Below are positions 31,363 to 34,120 of a DNA stretch of 34,120 bases, in pieces (positions within the stretch are counted from its first letter, which is position 1; each line of letters begins with the position of its first letter). The notes below the pieces were generated by a model, which made no database searches, was not told the DNA's origin, and saw only the letters and a program-made list of their open reading frames with translations. This stretch comes from Alphaproteobacteria bacterium (lineage in GTDB: Bacteria; Pseudomonadota; Alphaproteobacteria; Rhodobacterales; Rhodobacteraceae): positions 1 to 34,120 of the forward strand of contig JAUHWT010000030.1 of assembly GCA_030427145.1 (NCBI GenBank), read 5' to 3'. Both the position numbers and the translations under genes were made by a program.

Positions 31363-32130
31363 TTACGACCCCAGGTAAGGTTGGCCGTCCAGGTACACTT
31401 CAGCAAAGCCACCCTTCCGGAGAACTTCCAGATCAAGTTGGAACTCCTGCCATTCGTCGGAGATCAGGCCGAGGTCCCCGGTGGGGCTGACCTTCACGCT
31501 AGGCAGGAAGTAGTCGAACCGCTGACCTTCCGGGTTAAAGGACCTGAACTGCAGGGCGCCGGAGATCTGCGCATCGCCAGACCGAACCTGAATGCGTTCC
31601 GAGGCGGTTGTGTCGTATGCCACTTCCATCTCGGTGCCGGACACGATCGCGCCGCCCTCGACCACGGTGATAATGCCGCGATCCGCGTCGACCAGGTAGT
31701 CGTCAGTCAGGTCGAAGGTGGTGGCACCCTCGGTGACGACTACGTTTGTCAGCTTACGAACGCCGGTGGGGCGCGCATCGGTGATACCCACCTGGTAGCT
31801 GCGGCCCTGTTTCTCCGTGGTGAACGTTTCAGTCTGAGACGTCAACGCAGCCGCCACAATGGTCTCCGATTCGCCGTAGAAGAACAGCTTGATGTTCTCC
31901 GGGTCTACGTCATCACACGTGATCGAGCCCGTGGTGTCGATCTGAAGCGTCACCGAAGCGTCTTTTTTCCGAAGGCCGGATGTCGAAGAGTAGTGGTCCA
32001 ACTTCTCCTCGCTGCGGCTCAGCGTGAAGGAAGAGCAGTTACCGAAAAACCGGAAGGCCCCGGGCGTTTCGGTTCCGGGGAGAAATTCAGCGAAGTGAAT
32101 CTCACCTCGACCAAGTGTATAGTTCGGCAT
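31363..32130 (-). CDS. Major tail tube protein
   Basis: A 255-residue beta-rich protein with the features of siphophage tail tube subunits. The opening MPNYTLGRGEIHFAEFLPG, then FRFFGNCSSFTLSRSEEKLD and ASVTLQIDTTGSITCDDV, shows the usual early strands; the middle (RPTGVRKLTNVVVTEGATTF, DLTDDYLVDADRGIITVVEG) may be an added Ig-like insertion. I chose ATG 32130 because AGGAG lies 8 nt upstream; a GTG at 32139 is inside that site. It follows the terminator-like gene and precedes chaperone G, the canonical order. It should be among the most abundant virion proteins. Its ribosome site lies within a small inverted repeat, which may control its output. Confidence 0.88.
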   Translation of the reverse strand: MPNYTLGRGEIHFAEFLPGTETPGAFRFFGNCSSFTLSRSEEKLDHYSSTSGLRKKDASVTLQIDTTGSITCDDVDPENIKLFFYGESETIVAAALTSQTETFTTEKQGRSYQVGITDARPTGVRKLTNVVVTEGATTFDLTDDYLVDADRGIITVVEGGAIVSGTEMEVAYDTTASERIQVRSGDAQISGALQFRSFNPEGQRFDYFLPSVKVSPTGDLGLISDEWQEFQLDLEVLRKGGFAEVYLDGQPYLGS

Positions 32131-32136
32131 GATTAT

Positions 32137-32149
32137 CACTCCTGTAGTG
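32137..32149 (-). promoter_or_regulatory. CACT-N5-AGTG hairpin enclosing the tail tube ribosome site
   Basis: On the minus strand CACTACAGGAGTG (32149-32137) has 4-bp arms CACT/AGTG, and the AGGAG site (32143-32139) lies in the loop and right arm, 8 nt before the ATG. It is also a member of the CACT-N5-AGTG family. TTTCAC and TATATT lie just upstream on the same strand (about 32155-32170), so a promoter is possible. Protein binding to DNA and RNA folding are both feasible. Confidence 0.45.
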
Positions 32150-32172
32150 TGATGGGAATATAACGTGAAAGT

Positions 32173-32700
32173 TTACGCAAGGAAAGGGTTTTCAAGATCT
32201 TCGACCAACGTGAGTCGGAGCTTTAAGAAGAAGAAGGCGACCGCGGACGTCTCGTCGTCGGCCGGACGAACCACCGGGGCACCGATTTCCATCTTCGTGA
32301 CACATGGGCCTCGGTTACCGAAGCCGAGAATGTTGCGACGATCTTTCTTTGCTTCAGCCAGTGCCTGTACCACATGGGCCGCCAGCCAGTGCGCCGGGTC
32401 CGTAGGATTCAGCGGGTCGTCCTGCACGAAACCCTGCACCAAAATATCATACTCACCGGTGCTGCCTACACCCCCACCGGGCGCGTTTGACTGTAGCAGC
32501 GCCTCCGGGTGCTCCTGAATCGACACCATTGGCAACGGATCGCTGTAGCCGAATATGTCACGCCCTCGAAAAACACGCTCGGCGGGGCGCCCCGCCTCGT
32601 CCGTAAAGTCCGAGAGATCGACGGTTGCGCCGTTTGCAGGGGTGACTGTTTTGATTTGGGTGGAGAGCGCTTTGAGCACACGCAGTCGGAACGGTTCCAT
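32173..32700 (-). CDS. Tail terminator / tail completion protein
   Basis: A 175-residue alpha/beta protein: MEPFRLRVLKALSTQIKTVT, DIFGYSDPLPMVSIQEHPEA, STGEYDILVQGFVQDDPLNP, then helices with HWLAAHVVQALAEAKKDRRN, and a final strand pair AVAFFFLKLRLTLVEDLENP. This 'helix, strand with P-V-I, strand-strand, helix, strand' order and the place between a Z-like protein and the tube protein match tail terminators (lambda U-like), which cap the tube and dock to the head. ATG 32700 follows the upstream stop by 1 nt; GGAG is about 11 nt upstream. A longer reading from 32718 lacks a site. Confidence 0.8.
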   Translation of the reverse strand: MEPFRLRVLKALSTQIKTVTPANGATVDLSDFTDEAGRPAERVFRGRDIFGYSDPLPMVSIQEHPEALLQSNAPGGGVGSTGEYDILVQGFVQDDPLNPTDPAHWLAAHVVQALAEAKKDRRNILGFGNRGPCVTKMEIGAPVVRPADDETSAVAFFFLKLRLTLVEDLENPFLA

Positions 32701-32701
32701 G

Positions 32702-33298
32702 TCAGTCGATCTCCACATTCAAAAGTCGCACAAACTCCTTTTCGAGGAATTCGGCAATCTGCGGGCTCACTTCCGTGAAAACACCGGCCTGGTTTCGGGT
32801 GCTGAACAGCACCTGATCCACGCTCGGGCCGTAAAGCAGCCACAGGTTCTTGCCGATCTTTTTCGGCTTGTATGCGTTCACCGGGGCTTCGCCATCGGTA
32901 CGAACGGCCAGTCCCCGGTTTCCGCTTTTCAGGCGCATAAGGAAACTGCGCGGTATTCGATGGGTTCTACCGGGGGCCACGGAAACCATAACGCCGCCAC
33001 GTGAACCCTTGCCGCGGGCGAACCGGGCAAGCGATGTGGCCTCCTGGCGTCCGCGCACGGTGCCGGTCAGATCCTGTAGAGTCGGACGCTTGGCCACGGT
33101 GAGACGACCTTGCGATGGGTATAGGTACGAGGCGGGGAAGCGGACCTGCTCACGAACTGCCCGGGCCGACGCTGTTCTGGCGCGATCCGTAGCCGTGCCC
33201 ACGGCCCGGAGCGCCGCGCGTTTTATGGCCGGCGGTATCTCATCGACAAACTGTGACAGGTCGCTCAGACCTTCTACCGCAATCACGAACTGGGTCAC
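32702..33298 (-). CDS. Minor tail protein Z-like / HK97 gp10-like neck protein
   Basis: A 198-residue basic protein. The start TQFVIAVEGLSDLSQFVDEI, then PPAIKRAALRAVGTATDRAR, the conserved-looking FPASYLYPSQGRLTVAKRP, and the later GRTHRIPRSFLMRLKSGNRG match the prophage minor tail protein Z / HK97 gp10 group, which works at the head-tail joining or tail completion step. GTG 33298 overlaps the upstream stop (GTGA). It lies between a connector-like gene and the tail terminator, the expected order. The function in the particle is inferred from the family and from gene order. Confidence 0.8.
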   Translation of the reverse strand: MTQFVIAVEGLSDLSQFVDEIPPAIKRAALRAVGTATDRARTASARAVREQVRFPASYLYPSQGRLTVAKRPTLQDLTGTVRGRQEATSLARFARGKGSRGGVMVSVAPGRTHRIPRSFLMRLKSGNRGLAVRTDGEAPVNAYKPKKIGKNLWLLYGPSVDQVLFSTRNQAGVFTEVSPQIAEFLEKEFVRLLNVEID

Positions 33299-34092
33299 GG
33301 TTGTACCCCGAACACAAATTCAAACTGGCTTTTGTTACCGGGGAAAGTGCCAACGACTGTCGCACATTCGGCAGGCGGGAGTCGCACGGCCTCGACCTCC
33401 TGGTAGCCGTCGCGCGGAGGGCGTGCGACGGCGAGCCGGTATATTTCAGTGACGCCGACAATGACATAGGCGCGGGCTAGTGGGTTCGCCACCTCGGCCA
33501 GGTCGAAAACCACCCTAGGTGTGAGATCTACGCGTCCCGAGACACCGGCCGCCTGGACATCTGGTTGCGCCACGTCGTTGCGCGTGTGAGTGCGAACTTT
33601 TACGGTACGAGGGGTCCCGTTGATGGAGGTGAGATATATGGCCGGCACATGGAACCCATGATGCACAACCGCACCCCGGGAACTCTTTGTGTCCACCCAG
33701 GTTGTGGGTTTGCAAAGTTCGGACCACTCCGGACGCCATGTTGCGGAACATTCTGCGGAGCTCAGTCTCGACGCCTGGACCTGTGTAAAATTGAGGCTAC
33801 CCGGGCTCATTGGGCCTATGCGATACATCTCGACGGAACTCAGGACCAGTAGAGAGCGCGGCATCGGTTTCGACACTTCTCGAACGTCGAATACAACCGT
33901 CACATCTGAATCGTGGAAACTTCCGAACCCGCCGCCGACCTCGTCCGATCCGACGGGGTGCGCCCGGCGCCCCACACGAACGCTGACACCCTGTGGAGTC
34001 GCGCCGGCGTGGGTCAAATAAACGCCACGGACGCGCATGACGTCATGCGCGTCCCGCGTAGAAGCACGAACTATGTCGCGCCACCCCGCCAT
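33295..34092 (-). CDS. Head-tail connector-like protein with an internal duplication
   Basis: A 265-residue protein made of two similar halves. VVFDVREVSKPMPRS...VEMYRI (66-92) matches VVFDLAEVANPLARA...TEIYRL (194-220), and VQASRLSSAEC (105-115) matches VEAVRLPPAEC (233-243), with the same 39-residue distance in both. GVYLTHAGATPQGVSVRVG (23-41) corresponds to AIYLTSINGTPRTVKVR (151-167). One unit is about 93-128 residues, the size of many head-tail joining proteins. The ATG overlaps the preceding stop (TGATG). Gene order (before the Z-like and terminator genes) supports a neck role, but I do not recognise the exact family. Confidence 0.65.
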   Translation of the reverse strand: MAGWRDIVRASTRDAHDVMRVRGVYLTHAGATPQGVSVRVGRRAHPVGSDEVGGGFGSFHDSDVTVVFDVREVSKPMPRSLLVLSSVEMYRIGPMSPGSLNFTQVQASRLSSAECSATWRPEWSELCKPTTWVDTKSSRGAVVHHGFHVPAIYLTSINGTPRTVKVRTHTRNDVAQPDVQAAGVSGRVDLTPRVVFDLAEVANPLARAYVIVGVTEIYRLAVARPPRDGYQEVEAVRLPPAECATVVGTFPGNKSQFEFVFGVQP

Positions 34093-34120
34093 CAGAGCAG
34101 GTCTTCGCCTTTGTCCTCAG
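34092..34120 (-). CDS. 3' end of an upstream leftward gene (partial)
   Basis: Only the end is in the window. The frame that ends in TGA at 34094-34092 reads EDKGEDLL before the stop and overlaps the connector-like start by one nucleotide (TGATG), like several other junctions here. By position it would be a head completion or connector protein. Too little is present to identify it. Its DLL ending resembles two early proteins. Confidence 0.5.

Noticed and set aside
30751-32163. Rightward 470-residue open frame antisense to chaperone and tail tube genes
   Set aside because: High-GC third-position effect; the opposite strand has coherent tail genes, frameshift and ribosome sites, and this frame has no domain or good start.
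1-34120. tRNA genes, integrase or attachment sites
   Set aside because: No cloverleaf-like sequence, integrase motif or long terminal direct repeat was noticed by eye; a covariance search would be needed to exclude tRNAs fully.

Overview
The window looks like part of a siphophage genome, or a closely related prophage, from an alphaproteobacterial and probably marine Rhodobacterales-type host. Support for the host: a GapR (DUF2312)-type protein, tail-tip modules of the gene-transfer-agent (GTA) type (a TIM-barrel domain and a BR0599/DUF2163-like domain), frequent GTG starts, and GC near 58-60% in hand-counted lines. I saw no integrase, CI-type repressor, tRNA, rRNA or CRISPR array. Terminase, portal, capsid and replication genes are absent and would lie beyond the window edges.

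Layout. 1-393: two tandem-repeat arrays (26-bp unit; 17-bp unit) around an AT-rich stretch, a possible origin or partition region. 394-4286: a compact rightward block of nucleotide and DNA metabolism genes: small zinc-knuckle protein, dNMP kinase with a C-terminal membrane segment, GapR-like protein, HTH protein, an unknown, HD phosphohydrolase, beta-class DNA methyltransferase, small unknown. It converges with an 11-bp overlap on a long leftward block.

34120-4276, leftward, in transcription order: end of an upstream gene, duplicated connector-like protein, minor tail Z-like protein, tail terminator, tail tube, chaperones G and G-T joined by a -1 frameshift at A AAA AAG, tape measure, five adhesin-like or unknown proteins (collagen-like fibre, unknown, Ig plus putative lyase, lectin-like, Asp-box beta-propeller), distal-tail-like protein, GTA TIM/BR0599 fusion, three small tail-tip proteins, CBM protein, large adhesin, tip protein, pectate-lyase-like tailspike, membrane-anchored endolysin, Rz/Rz1 spanins, membrane/coiled-coil protein, HTH-metallophosphoesterase. 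Many junctions are 1-4 nt overlaps (ATGA, GTGA, TGATG), indicating translational coupling.

Most real intergenic gaps carry related short inverted repeats (CACT-N5-AGTG or TTTCACATTT/AAATGTGAAA) next to promoter-like boxes, in front of both rightward and leftward units. This suggests one regulator or phage-specific promoter class. The other notable features are the GTA-type hub fusion with four cysteines, the tail-anchored kinase, and a large set of carbohydrate-targeting tail proteins inserted between the tape measure and baseplate genes.
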